Source of the DNA: an uncultured Prevotella sp. | GTDB lineage: Bacteria > Bacteroidota > Bacteroidia > Bacteroidales > Bacteroidaceae | DNA length: 64,000 nt | Direction of reading: 5' to 3' | NCBI GenBank assembly: GCA_905234845.1 | Contig: CAJOIW010000001.1 | Location: forward strand, 1-64,000 | Part shown: in pieces, positions 37,397 to 46,985 of the stretch | How positions within the stretch are numbered: the stretch's first letter is position 1 | Layout: each line of letters starts with the position of its first letter | Translations under genes and position numbers: made by a program | The notes under the pieces: generated by a model | The model's database searches: none | What the model saw: only the letters and a program-made list of their open reading frames with translations | Told to the model about the DNA's origin: nothing

Positions 37397-37834
37397 CTAC
37401 TTTTTAACATTTGAGGTGGTGGTGGCTCGTCCGAGCTCTTTCTGGCGGAAATGAATCATGCGCACCACTCCGCACATGGCTTCGTAGCGGGCTCTGAGCG
37501 AGTCGCGACGCATGCGCAGACGGTTGGCCTGGCTGAGGTCAGGTGCCTGCTCAATGAGGAGGAGTGTCTGCCGTAGAGCCGAGTCGGTTCGTATCACGTC
37601 GGCCTGTGCCATCTTCAGTGAGGCGTTCTGCCAGATGCGCAGGGCTTGCCGCCGTTCGTCAATAGCCATAGGGAAACGCTCGCGCAACGACGTGATGCTG
37701 TCCAGCGTCTGGCCGTATTGCCCCTGTGCGTAGAGCATCTCAATCTCTCCAAGCAGTCCGGCTGCCGTCTGCTCCTCGGTTTCCTTGCACGAGGTCAGGG
37801 CAAGCACGACAATAAAAACCCATATATGTTTCAT
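37397..37834 (-). CDS. Hypothetical lipoprotein
   Basis: MKHIWVFIVVLALTSCKETEEQ signal; helical. Confidence 0.65.
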   Translation of the reverse strand: MKHIWVFIVVLALTSCKETEEQTAAGLLGEIEMLYAQGQYGQTLDSITSLRERFPMAIDERRQALRIWQNASLKMAQADVIRTDSALRQTLLLIEQAPDLSQANRLRMRRDSLRARYEAMCGVVRMIHFRQKELGRATTTSNVKK

Positions 37835-37953
37835 TCTTAACTTTTAGGCTTTGCCGTATCTGGCTGCAAAGATAGAAAATAATTCATCATTCATCATTCA
37901 TATTTCATAATTATTTCGTATTTTTGCACCCGTTTAAGGAGATTTAAGATTTT

Positions 37954-39828
37954 ATGACGTTATATTCCGATGCCGAACTGGCACAGATTCTTGACAAGGA
38001 TATTTTTCATCTGATAGGTCAGGCTGCCGATGAGCTGGGCATGGAATGCTATGTTGTGGGCGGTTATGTGCGCGATATTTTCCTCGAGCGGCCATCTAAG
38101 GACATCGACGTGGTGGTGGTGGGTAGCGGCATTCTTGTCGCTGAGCAGCTCAAGAAAAAACTTGGCAGAAAGGCTCACCTCTCTGTGTTCAAGAACTTCG
38201 GCACGGCGCAGGTGAAGATAGCCCCCACCAACCTCCCCCCACCGGGGGAGGCTATGCCCATAGTGGAACATTATCAGACAGCATCTTGTGAAAACTATGA
38301 ATTGCTTAAACAAAATGCTAAAGAACATCGTAAAAATCCTACAGAAGCAGAGTCTGTATTGTGGGAATTGTTGCGAGGAGGTGCTATTGGGGAGAAATTT
38401 CGACGACAGCATGTGATAGGCAATTATATCGCTGACTTTGTTAATGTCAGACATCAGCTGGTCATAGAGGTTGATGGTGGATATCATTTCACGCCTGAGC
38501 AACAGGAACTTGATCGTGTAAGGACTGAGGAGTTGAATAGAATGGGTTATCGTGAGTTGCGCTTTACGAATGAGCAGATTTTGACATCTCCAGAGAAAGT
38601 GTTACTTACGATAAAGGAAGCTTTAGCAGTAGAAGCCTCCCCCAGTGGGGGGAGGTTGGAGGGGGCTCTTGAAGTGGAGTTCGTGGGTGCCCGCCGTGAA
38701 AGCTACAGCCACGACTCGCGTAAGCCTGTCGTAGAGGACGGCACGCTGGAAGACGATCAGAACCGGCGTGATTTCACCATCAATGCGATGGCCGTCTGTC
38801 TGAATAAGGCGCGCTTCGGGGAACTCGTCGATCCGTTCAATGGTCTGGCTGACCTTGAAGACGGAATTATCCGCACTCCTCTTGACCCTGACATCACTTT
38901 CAGCGACGATCCCCTGCGCATGATGCGTTGTGTGCGTTTTGCCACGCAGCTCGGCTTTTTCATTGAGGGAGAAACCGAGGATGCACTGCGTCGAAATGCC
39001 GACCGTCTGAAGATTATTAGCGGTGAACGCATCAGCGATGAACTCAATAAGATTATTCTTGCCCGTTATCCGAGCACAGGTTTCGATTATCTCTATCGCA
39101 CAGGCCTGCTTCAGCTTATCTTGCCCGAACTGGTGGCACTCGATAATGTGGACACCTCGCACGGCCGTCCGCATAAAAACAACTACTATCATACGATGGA
39201 AGTGTTGGAAAATGTGGCAAAAGTCTGCCCTGCTGATAGCTTGTGGCTGCGCTGGGCCGCATTGCTCCACGATATCGGGAAGATGCGCACGCGCCGATGG
39301 GAACCTGTGCAGGGATGGACTTTCCATAACCACAACTACGTTGGCGCAAAGATGGTGCCTCAAATTTTCCGTCGGCTGAAATTACCCCTCGACGTGAAGA
39401 TGAAATATGTGCAGAAACTCGTAGACCTGCACATGCGTCCCATTGCCATTGCTTCCGACAAAGTGACCGACTCGGCAGTGCGTCGTCTGCTCAACGATGC
39501 CGGCGACGATATTGACGACTTGATGACCCTCTGCGAGGCGGACATCACCAGTAAAAACCATATACGCAAGCAGCAGTTCCTGCGTAATTTCCAGTTGGTC
39601 AGGGAGAAACTTGCCGATCTGAAGGAACGTGACTATAAACGATTGTTGCAGCCTGTCATCGACGGTAACGAAATCATGGAACTATTCCACTTGAACCCTT
39701 CACGTGAGGTAGGTGAGCTTAAAAAGACCCTCAAGGATGCTGTGCTCGACAATCTTGTGCCCAACGAGCGTGAGCCGCTTATGCAATTGCTCCTTGAGAA
39801 AGCCAGAGAAATGGTTTTGACGACCTAA
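37954..39828 (+). CDS. cca: CCA tRNA nucleotidyltransferase (HD-domain type) carrying an in-frame DUF559 nuclease-domain insert
   Basis: CYVVGGYVRDIFLERPSKDIDVVVVG...VEFVGARRESY...VEDGTLEDDQNRRDFTINAMAV; HD domain LLHDIGKMRTR; insert between TAQVKI and LEVEFVGARRESY. Confidence 0.95.
   Translation: MTLYSDAELAQILDKDIFHLIGQAADELGMECYVVGGYVRDIFLERPSKDIDVVVVGSGILVAEQLKKKLGRKAHLSVFKNFGTAQVKIAPTNLPPPGEAMPIVEHYQTASCENYELLKQNAKEHRKNPTEAESVLWELLRGGAIGEKFRRQHVIGNYIADFVNVRHQLVIEVDGGYHFTPEQQELDRVRTEELNRMGYRELRFTNEQILTSPEKVLLTIKEALAVEASPSGGRLEGALEVEFVGARRESYSHDSRKPVVEDGTLEDDQNRRDFTINAMAVCLNKARFGELVDPFNGLADLEDGIIRTPLDPDITFSDDPLRMMRCVRFATQLGFFIEGETEDALRRNADRLKIISGERISDELNKIILARYPSTGFDYLYRTGLLQLILPELVALDNVDTSHGRPHKNNYYHTMEVLENVAKVCPADSLWLRWAALLHDIGKMRTRRWEPVQGWTFHNHNYVGAKMVPQIFRRLKLPLDVKMKYVQKLVDLHMRPIAIASDKVTDSAVRRLLNDAGDDIDDLMTLCEADITSKNHIRKQQFLRNFQLVREKLADLKERDYKRLLQPVIDGNEIMELFHLNPSREVGELKKTLKDAVLDNLVPNEREPLMQLLLEKAREMVLTT
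38221..38668 (+). mobile_element. Candidate mobile element with ~32-bp terminal inverted repeats encoding a DUF559 domain
   Basis: Left end GCCCCCACCAACCTCCCCCCACCGGGGGAGGC; right end (rc) GCCCCCTCCAACCTCCCCCCACTGGGGGAGGC; 2 mismatches in 32; internal PD-(D/E)XK-like ..YIADFVNVRHQLVIEVDGGYH.. Confidence 0.8.
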
Positions 39829-39841
39829 AAATAGTTAAAAT

Positions 39842-39866
39842 ACGCACATGCTTGCGCGTATGTGCG
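39842..39866. promoter_or_regulatory. Palindrome beside the efflux operon promoter
   Basis: ACGCACAT-gcttgcgcgt-ATGTGCG followed by TAACTTTG at 39877. Confidence 0.5.
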
Positions 39867-39921
39867 AGAAAGTTTGTAACTTTGCATTTTCAATAAAAAA
39901 TAATAATAGGTAACAATAGGT

Positions 39922-41127
39922 ATGAATATCAAAAAATCATTATTATTCACGGTCATAGCCGCAGTTCTTGTCTCGTGTGGAGGCAAGAAGCAGGGAATGC
40001 CTAATTTCGGCGACAATGAGTATCCAGTGGTAACGGTCGATGCCAAAAGCACCGCCATGCAGACCACTTATCCAGCAACGTTGAAAGGTATCCAAGACGT
40101 GCAGATTCGCCCGAAAGTGTCGGGCTTCATCACGCAGGTTTGCGTGAAAGAAGGTCAGGCCGTAGGCGCAGGACAGTTGTTGTTTATCATCGACAATGCC
40201 ACCTATCAGGCTCAGGTTCGTCAGGCTCAGGCTGCCGTGAACACTGCTACGGCACAGATGAACACTGCCAAGCTGACATTTGAAAACAACCAGCAGCTGT
40301 TCAATAATAATGTCATCGGACAGTTCGAGCTTCAGTCGGCCAAGAACAACTATGAGGTGGCCCGTGCTCAGGTGGCTCAGGCTAAGGCTGCCCTGGCTTC
40401 GGCACAAGAGACGCTCAGCTTCTGCTACGTGAAGAGCCCGGCCAGCGGAGTCATCGGCAGTCTGCCGTTCAAGGTGGGCGCATTGGTCAGCGCTTCGAGC
40501 GCAGAGCCGCTGACAACGGTGTCGAACGTAAGTACCGTCGAAGCCTATTTCTCGATGACCGAGAAAGATGTGCTTGAAATGACGAAGACATCGGGCAGCG
40601 TCAACGCGGCCCTCAGCACCTTCCCAACCGTGAAGCTGCAGCTTGCCGACGGTACCATCTACAACCATCCGGGCAAGGTGAGCAAGGTGAGCGGAGTTAT
40701 CGACCCCGCCACAGGTAGCGTGTCGGTCATCGCACAGTTCAGCAACCCTGAGCGGCTGCTCAAGAGCGGCGGGTCGGGATCTATCGTCATTCCGCGCGAC
40801 AACGCCCATGCACTGCTCATCCCGCAAAGCGTGGTCTCTGAAGTCCAGGACAAGCACTTCGTCTATGTCGTGGGTAAGGACAACAAGGTGAAATACACCG
40901 AAATCAAGGTTGACCCGCAGACCGACGGCAACAACTACGTCGTGGTCAGTGGCTTGCAGGTCGGCGACCGCTATGTCACCAATGGTATCCAGTCGCTCAC
41001 CGACGGCATGGAAATCAAGCCCATCACCCCTGCACAGTATGACAAGAAAATCCAAGAGGCACAAAAGCTCGGCGAGAGCAACAGCACAGCCAAGGGATTT
41101 ATCAATGCCATGAGTGGAAAGAAATAA
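39922..41127 (+). CDS. RND efflux periplasmic adaptor subunit
   Basis: Lipoprotein signal; QIRPKVSGFITQVCVKEGQAVGAGQLLFIIDN; APASGVIGSLPFKVGALVS-type barrel-sandwich. Confidence 0.93.
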   Translation: MNIKKSLLFTVIAAVLVSCGGKKQGMPNFGDNEYPVVTVDAKSTAMQTTYPATLKGIQDVQIRPKVSGFITQVCVKEGQAVGAGQLLFIIDNATYQAQVRQAQAAVNTATAQMNTAKLTFENNQQLFNNNVIGQFELQSAKNNYEVARAQVAQAKAALASAQETLSFCYVKSPASGVIGSLPFKVGALVSASSAEPLTTVSNVSTVEAYFSMTEKDVLEMTKTSGSVNAALSTFPTVKLQLADGTIYNHPGKVSKVSGVIDPATGSVSVIAQFSNPERLLKSGGSGSIVIPRDNAHALLIPQSVVSEVQDKHFVYVVGKDNKVKYTEIKVDPQTDGNNYVVVSGLQVGDRYVTNGIQSLTDGMEIKPITPAQYDKKIQEAQKLGESNSTAKGFINAMSGKK

Positions 41128-41139
41128 TTTTAAGCAGAT

Positions 41140-44100
41140 ATGACATTTACAAACTTTATAAAGCGGCCGGTGCTCTCGACGGTGATCTCTGTGGTCATTG
41201 TCATCTTGGGCTTCATCGGTCTCGCTACACTGCCCATCGAGCAGTATCCCGACATCGCCCCGCCTACCGTTATGGTGTGGACCTCCTATACGGGAGCTGA
41301 TGCCGAAACGGTCAAAAACTCTGTGCTCGCACCGCTCGAGGAAAGTATCAATGGTGTCGAGGGCATGGACTATATGACGTCATCGGCCACCAACAACGGT
41401 TCAGGAACCATCTCCGTACTCTTCCGCCAAGGTATCAATGCCGATATGTGCGCCGTCAACGTGCAAAACCGTGTGGCGCAGGCACAGGCGTTGCTGCCCG
41501 CAGAAGTGACGCGAGCCGGTGTGCAGGTCATGAAACGTCAGACATCGCAGGTCGTCATGTATACCCTCACTTCCGAAGACGGACGCTATGATGACGAGTT
41601 CCTCACCAACTACGCCAATATCAACATCATCCCTGCCTTGAAACGTATCGAGGGCGTCGGCGATGTGTCGTCGCCAGGTATGAAGACCTACTCCATGCGT
41701 ATCTGGCTGAAACCGGAAGTGATGAAACAATACAACCTGATGCCGACCGACATCAGCGGTGTGCTGGCCGAACAGAACATCGAGGCGGCCCCGGGTTCCT
41801 TCGGTGAGCAGTCGAACGTGGCCTATGAATACGCCATGCGTTACACGGGCCGACTGAAGACGCCAGAGGAATTTGGCAATATCATCATCAAGACCACCGA
41901 CGACGGTCAGACGCTGAAGTTGAAAGATGTGGCCAAGATAGAGCTGGGCGGTTTGCAGTACTCGGTATCGATGAAGAACAACAATCGACCTTCGGTCATG
42001 GGTATGGTGCAGCAGATTGCCGGCTCGAACGCCAACGAAATCGCAAAGAATGTGAAGACTGAGCTTGAAGAGCAGGCCAAGAGTTTCCCGCCGGGACTGG
42101 AGTATAAGATTAACTACGACGTGACGGAATTCCTCTATGCCTCTATCGAGGAGGTGGTGTTCACGCTGATTCTGACGCTCGTACTGGTGTTCCTCGTGGT
42201 TTACGTCTTCCTGCAAGACTTCCGTTCGACACTTATCCCGCTGATTGCCGTGCCCGTCTCGCTCATCGGTACGTTCTTCTTCCTGAAGATGGTGGGCTTC
42301 TCTATCAACCTGCTTGTGTTGTCGGCATTGCTGTTGGCTATTGCTATTGTGGTTGACGACGCCATCATCGTGGTTGAGGCTGTCCATGCCAAGCTCGACC
42401 AGGGCTATAAGAGCACGATGCGTGCGTCGATCGATGCCATGAACGAGATTTCGGGTGCCATTATCTCCATTACGTTGGTGATGGCTTCGGTGTTCATCCC
42501 CGTGTCGTTCATCGGCGGAACGAGTGGAACATTCTATAAGGAGTTCGGTATCACGATGGCTGTCAGCATCTTCATCTCGGCGTTGAACGCCTTGACGCTG
42601 TCGCCGGCACTTTGTGCGTTGTTCCTGAAACCGCACGATGCCGAGGGACACGAGCGTAAGATGTCGTTGCTCGACCGTATGCATACCTCGTTCAACACGT
42701 CTTACGACAAGATTCACAATAAATATAAGAATTCTGTCGAAAAGCTGGTGCGCAAGCCGTTGCTTATCGGATTAGCGGTTATGGCAGGTATTATTGCACT
42801 GGTGTTCACCATGTCGACCACAAAGACCGGTCTTGTACCCGACGAAGATACGGGTACGTTGTTCTGTACCATCTCTATGCCACCAGCCACTTCGGTCGAG
42901 CGCACCAGACAGGTGATTTCCCAGGTCGACTCGATGCTGGCTGCGAACCCCGCTATACAGAGCCGGGAGCAGATTCAGGGCTACAACTTCATTGCCGGTC
43001 AGGGTTCTGACCAAGCTACGTTCATCATCAAGCTGAAACCATTTGAGGAGCGAACTGGCGGTCTGTGGTATAAGATTTCCGGTTTGTGGCAGGGCGACGG
43101 CATCATGCGGTTCTTTGTCAATCCGCGTGAGTCTACCTCTGTCTTGGGAATGATTTACAAGCAGACAGCACAAATCAAGGATGCCCAGATTATCGCCTTC
43201 GGACCGCCTATGATTCCCGGTTTCTCGGCCAACAGTGGTGTGTCGCTTGTGTTGCAAGACCGTACCGGCGGTAATCTGAACCGATTCTTCGAGATTACGC
43301 AGGACTATCTGAAGGAACTGAACACGCGTCCTGAGGTGCAGATGGCCATGACGTCGTACAACCCCAACTATCCTCAGTATATGATCAATGTGGATGTGGC
43401 CAAATGTAAGCAGGTCGGTATCTCGCCGCAGACCGTGCTGACAACGTTGCAGGGTTACTATGGCGGACTCTATGCCTCGAACTTCAACGCCTACGGAAAG
43501 CTCTACCGTGTGATGATTCAAGCCGACCCCGAAAGCCGTATGACACCCGAGAGCATGAACAATATCTATGTCCGCACAGGTGCTGGCATGGCTCCCGTCA
43601 ACGAGTTCTGCACACTGAAACGAGTCTATGGCCCCTCCAACATCAACCGCTTCAACCTGTTCACCGCCATCAATGTGACGGTATCTGTTGCCGACGGCTA
43701 TTCAACGGGTGAGGCCATCAAAGCTGTAGAGGAAGTTGCTAAGGACAAGTTACCCACAGGTTATACCTACGACTACTCAGGTCTGACACGTCAGGAGGCT
43801 CAGTCGAGCAACTCCACGGCACTCATCTTCGTGCTCTGTATCATGTTCATCTATCTGATACTTTCCGCACAGTATGAGAGCTACATCCTGCCGTTAGCCG
43901 TTGTGCTCTCCGTGCCGTTTGGTTTGGCCGGTGCCTTTGGCTTCACGCAGATTTTCGGACATTCCAACGACATCTATATGCAGATTTCGCTCATCATGCT
44001 TATCGGTCTGCTGGCCAAGAACGCCATTCTGATTGTGCAGTTTGCCCTTGAGCGTCGTCAGCTCGGTATGGCCATATCGTGGTCTGCCGTACTCGGTTCG

Positions 44101-44403
44101 GCCGCGCGTCTGCGTCCTATCCTGATGACCTCGCTGGCCATGATCATCGGTCTGCTCCCAATGATGTTTGCCTCTGGTGTCGGCAAGAACGGAAACCAGA
44201 CCCTTGGTGCCGCCGCCGTCGGAGGTATGTTAATCGGTACGCTCTGTCAGCTCTTCGTTGTTCCCACCTTGTTTGTCATCTTCCAGTCGTTGCAGGAGAA
44301 GATTTCGCCTCTGAAGTTTGAAGATGAAGAGAACGCCGATGTGGCACGTGAACTCGAACAATATGCGCATGGTCCTATGCAGGAATATAAATTGGAGGAA
44401 TAG
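41140..44403 (+). CDS. RND efflux inner-membrane transporter (AcrB/MexB-like)
   Basis: FIKRPVLSTVISVVIVILGFIGLATLPIEQYPDIAPPTV; LLAIAIVVDDAIIVVEAV. Confidence 0.97.
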   Translation: MTFTNFIKRPVLSTVISVVIVILGFIGLATLPIEQYPDIAPPTVMVWTSYTGADAETVKNSVLAPLEESINGVEGMDYMTSSATNNGSGTISVLFRQGINADMCAVNVQNRVAQAQALLPAEVTRAGVQVMKRQTSQVVMYTLTSEDGRYDDEFLTNYANINIIPALKRIEGVGDVSSPGMKTYSMRIWLKPEVMKQYNLMPTDISGVLAEQNIEAAPGSFGEQSNVAYEYAMRYTGRLKTPEEFGNIIIKTTDDGQTLKLKDVAKIELGGLQYSVSMKNNNRPSVMGMVQQIAGSNANEIAKNVKTELEEQAKSFPPGLEYKINYDVTEFLYASIEEVVFTLILTLVLVFLVVYVFLQDFRSTLIPLIAVPVSLIGTFFFLKMVGFSINLLVLSALLLAIAIVVDDAIIVVEAVHAKLDQGYKSTMRASIDAMNEISGAIISITLVMASVFIPVSFIGGTSGTFYKEFGITMAVSIFISALNALTLSPALCALFLKPHDAEGHERKMSLLDRMHTSFNTSYDKIHNKYKNSVEKLVRKPLLIGLAVMAGIIALVFTMSTTKTGLVPDEDTGTLFCTISMPPATSVERTRQVISQVDSMLAANPAIQSREQIQGYNFIAGQGSDQATFIIKLKPFEERTGGLWYKISGLWQGDGIMRFFVNPRESTSVLGMIYKQTAQIKDAQIIAFGPPMIPGFSANSGVSLVLQDRTGGNLNRFFEITQDYLKELNTRPEVQMAMTSYNPNYPQYMINVDVAKCKQVGISPQTVLTTLQGYYGGLYASNFNAYGKLYRVMIQADPESRMTPESMNNIYVRTGAGMAPVNEFCTLKRVYGPSNINRFNLFTAINVTVSVADGYSTGEAIKAVEEVAKDKLPTGYTYDYSGLTRQEAQSSNSTALIFVLCIMFIYLILSAQYESYILPLAVVLSVPFGLAGAFGFTQIFGHSNDIYMQISLIMLIGLLAKNAILIVQFALERRQLGMAISWSAVLGSAARLRPILMTSLAMIIGLLPMMFASGVGKNGNQTLGAAAVGGMLIGTLCQLFVVPTLFVIFQSLQEKISPLKFEDEENADVARELEQYAHGPMQEYKLEE

Positions 44404-44406
44404 ACA

Positions 44407-45819
44407 ATGAAAATGAGACAATATATATATGGGTGCCTGGCAGTCGTGCTGCTTTCGGGCTGTAGCACCTATAAACACATGAAGCAGCAGCTCTATGCTC
44501 CCTACGAGCGTCCCGAGGTCAACACTCAGGGCATTGTGCGCGATCCGCTCTCGGCAGTCGACACGCTTGCAGCCGCTGACACCACGAGCTTCGGCAACCT
44601 GCCGTGGCGCTCGGTCTTCACCGACAGCTACCTGCGCGAGCTGATTGAAAAAGGTCTGACCAACAACGTCGACCTGCTCAATGCCGCGCTCAACGTGAAG
44701 ATGGCCGAGCAGCAGCTCAAGACAGCCCGTCTGGCCTTCCTGCCCTCGTTCACATTCACTCCGCAGGGAACACTCTCCACTTTGGACTTCGGAAAAGTCA
44801 GCAAAACCTATCAGCTGCCCATCTCGGCGAGTTGGAATGTCGATCTCTTTGGCAATCTGCTTTCACAGAAACGCGCCGCGCAAGTGACTTTGTTGGCTAC
44901 ACAGGATTATCAGACTGTTGTAAAAACCAATGTCATCTCTGCTATTGCCAACATGTATTACACTTTGCTCATGCTTGACAGCCAGCTTGCTGTACTCGAC
45001 GACATGGAGCAACTCACCAAAGATACATGGGACTTGATGAAACTTATGAAGGACACGCGCATAGGCTATCGTTCCACTTCGGTGCAAAGTGCCGAGGCTA
45101 ACTACCTCTCTGTGCAGGCGCAAAAGGTTGATATGCGCAGGCAGATACGCGAAGTGGAGAACTCTCTGTCGCTTTTGCTCGGCCAGCCTGCGCAGGCCAT
45201 ACCACGAGGTACGCTTGACGACCAGAGCCTGCCATCCGACCTTTCTACAGGTGTGGGCATTAAGCTGTTAGCCAACCGTGCCGATGTGCATGCTGCTGAG
45301 ATGCAGCTCGCACAGTGCTTCTACGGCATAGAGACTGCCCGGTCGCGTTTCTATCCGCAGATATCCATCAATCCGTCTGGCATTTTCACCAACTCCGCAG
45401 GTGTTGTGGTAAACCCCGGGAAGATACTTTTATCGGTTGTCGGGAGTCTCGTTCAGCCCATCTACATGAAGGGTCAGCTTACTGCTGGCCTGCGAGTGGC
45501 AGAAGCTCAATACGAGCAAGCCTATAACAAGTGGCAGCAGTCCATCCTACAGGCAGGTAGTGAGGTGAGCAATGCCCTTGTGCAATACACCGCAGCAGAG
45601 GAGAAAGGGCGCATAGAGGCACAGCAGATTGAGGTTCTCAAGCAGAACGTGGCTGATATCAAGACCCTCATGACCCGTGCTAGTGGAACAACCTATCTTG
45701 AGGTTATTCAGGCTCAGAGCAGCCTGCTTAATGCGCAAATCTCTAAAATTACCGACGACTTTAATAAGGTTCAGGCCGTTGTTAACCTCTATCAAGCCCT
45801 CGGTGGGGGAGTGAAATAG
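44407..45819 (+). CDS. TolC-like outer membrane efflux lipoprotein
   Basis: Lipobox LLSGCSTYK; LPWRSVFTDSYLRELIEKGLTNNVDLLNAALNVKMAEQQLKTAR. Confidence 0.93.
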   Translation: MKMRQYIYGCLAVVLLSGCSTYKHMKQQLYAPYERPEVNTQGIVRDPLSAVDTLAAADTTSFGNLPWRSVFTDSYLRELIEKGLTNNVDLLNAALNVKMAEQQLKTARLAFLPSFTFTPQGTLSTLDFGKVSKTYQLPISASWNVDLFGNLLSQKRAAQVTLLATQDYQTVVKTNVISAIANMYYTLLMLDSQLAVLDDMEQLTKDTWDLMKLMKDTRIGYRSTSVQSAEANYLSVQAQKVDMRRQIREVENSLSLLLGQPAQAIPRGTLDDQSLPSDLSTGVGIKLLANRADVHAAEMQLAQCFYGIETARSRFYPQISINPSGIFTNSAGVVVNPGKILLSVVGSLVQPIYMKGQLTAGLRVAEAQYEQAYNKWQQSILQAGSEVSNALVQYTAAEEKGRIEAQQIEVLKQNVADIKTLMTRASGTTYLEVIQAQSSLLNAQISKITDDFNKVQAVVNLYQALGGGVK

Positions 45820-45891
45820 GAGCGAAAAGTGAAGAATAAAGAAGTTAACAGGAGTTAGCCGCTTTGCGGCGAAGTTAAGGGATGTTACAGG

Positions 45892-46039
45892 AACCTCTCC
45901 CCATCCCTCTCCCAAGGGGAGGGGGCTGTGTACAGTTGGATTTCCTCTCCTTCGGGGGAAAGGCTACGGGTAGGCGCGCCAGCGGGAATGGGCTACGGGG
46001 GGCGAGCTTTGCTCGGGATGGGTCAGGAGGGGTTCAACT
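45892..46039. repeat. Cluster of G/C-rich palindromic repeats, including a GAGCTTTGCTCGGGATGGGT sub-element
   Basis: cctctccccatccctctcccaaggggaggggg; cctctccttcgggggaaaggctacggg...ggcgagctttgctcgggatgggtcaggagggg. Confidence 0.85.
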
Positions 46040-46118
46040 ATTGTCCGTTAACTTCCATGAGCCAGGCTCATTAACTTCAGATAACTTCCTATAATTTCTA
46101 ATTAATAACATTAAAAAT

Positions 46119-46898
46119 ATGAGTGACATTTCTCCAAGAGCAGAAGTCAGCCCTAAAGCTATAATTGGTGAGGGCTGCAAAATATTTCCATTCGTCTATA
46201 TCGAAGACGATGTGGTTATCGGTGACAATTGCATCATCTTTCCATTTGTGTCTATCATGAATGGCACCCGTATGGGCAGTCATAACAAAGTGCATCAGGG
46301 TACCGTCCTTGGTGCATTGCCTCAGGACTTTAATTTTCAGGGAGAGAAGTCGGAGCTTATTATCGGAGACAACAACATCATCCGCGAAAACGTCGTGGTC
46401 AATCGAGCAACTCATCATGGCGGTCAGACCATTATAGGTAAGGATAATTGCCTCATGGAAGGAGCTCATATCAGCCACGACACGAAGGTTGGTGATAGCT
46501 GCGTTTTCGGTTATGGAACCAAAATTGCTGGCGACTGCGAAATAGGGAACGGAGTTATTTTTTCTTCCTCTGTCATCCAGAACGCTGGTACCCGCGTTGG
46601 TGAAGGAGCTATGATACAAGCAGGCACCACTTTCTCCAAAGACGTGCCACCCTATGTCATCGCTGGCGGAACCCCTGTTGGTTATATTGGTGTAAATAAC
46701 ACCATGTGCCGCACTTATGGTATTGAGGAAAAAGTATTGCGGCACATCGCCAATGCCTACCGTCTCGTCTTCAACGGACAGAACAGTGTTCTTGACGCAG
46801 CCTTACAAATAGAGCAGCAAGTGCCCGACAGTCCTGAAATACAGAATATCATCAGCTTTATCCGCACTACACAGCAAGGCTTCATAGGGAAAATATAA
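46119..46898 (+). CDS. lpxA: Acyl-ACP--UDP-N-acetylglucosamine O-acyltransferase
   Basis: Left-handed beta-helix hexapeptides; FEFVSIMNGTRMGSHNKVHQGTVLGALPQDFNFQGEKSELIIGDNNIIRENVVVNRAT region. Confidence 0.95.
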   Translation: MSDISPRAEVSPKAIIGEGCKIFPFVYIEDDVVIGDNCIIFPFVSIMNGTRMGSHNKVHQGTVLGALPQDFNFQGEKSELIIGDNNIIRENVVVNRATHHGGQTIIGKDNCLMEGAHISHDTKVGDSCVFGYGTKIAGDCEIGNGVIFSSSVIQNAGTRVGEGAMIQAGTTFSKDVPPYVIAGGTPVGYIGVNNTMCRTYGIEEKVLRHIANAYRLVFNGQNSVLDAALQIEQQVPDSPEIQNIISFIRTTQQGFIGKI

Positions 46899-46930
46899 AT
46901 GTGGTATGAAGAATTTAAGGTGAAATATAA

Positions 46931-46970
46931 AGAAAGCATCTCGACTGTTATAACCGAGATGCTTTCTTTT
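46931..46970. terminator. Bidirectional terminator between lpxA and the radical SAM gene
   Basis: AGAAAGCATCTCGACTGTTATAACCGAGATGCTTTCTTTT. Confidence 0.88.
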
Positions 46971-46985
46971 GCTATCGATACTATA

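Noticed and set aside
38221-38668. Restriction-modification or Vsr repair gene
   Set aside because: No methyltransferase nearby and the domain is in frame within cca with inverted-repeat ends; better explained as an insert.
37954-39828. cca as a pseudogene
   Set aside because: The frame is uninterrupted and the motifs on both sides of the insert are intact; function is not disproved.
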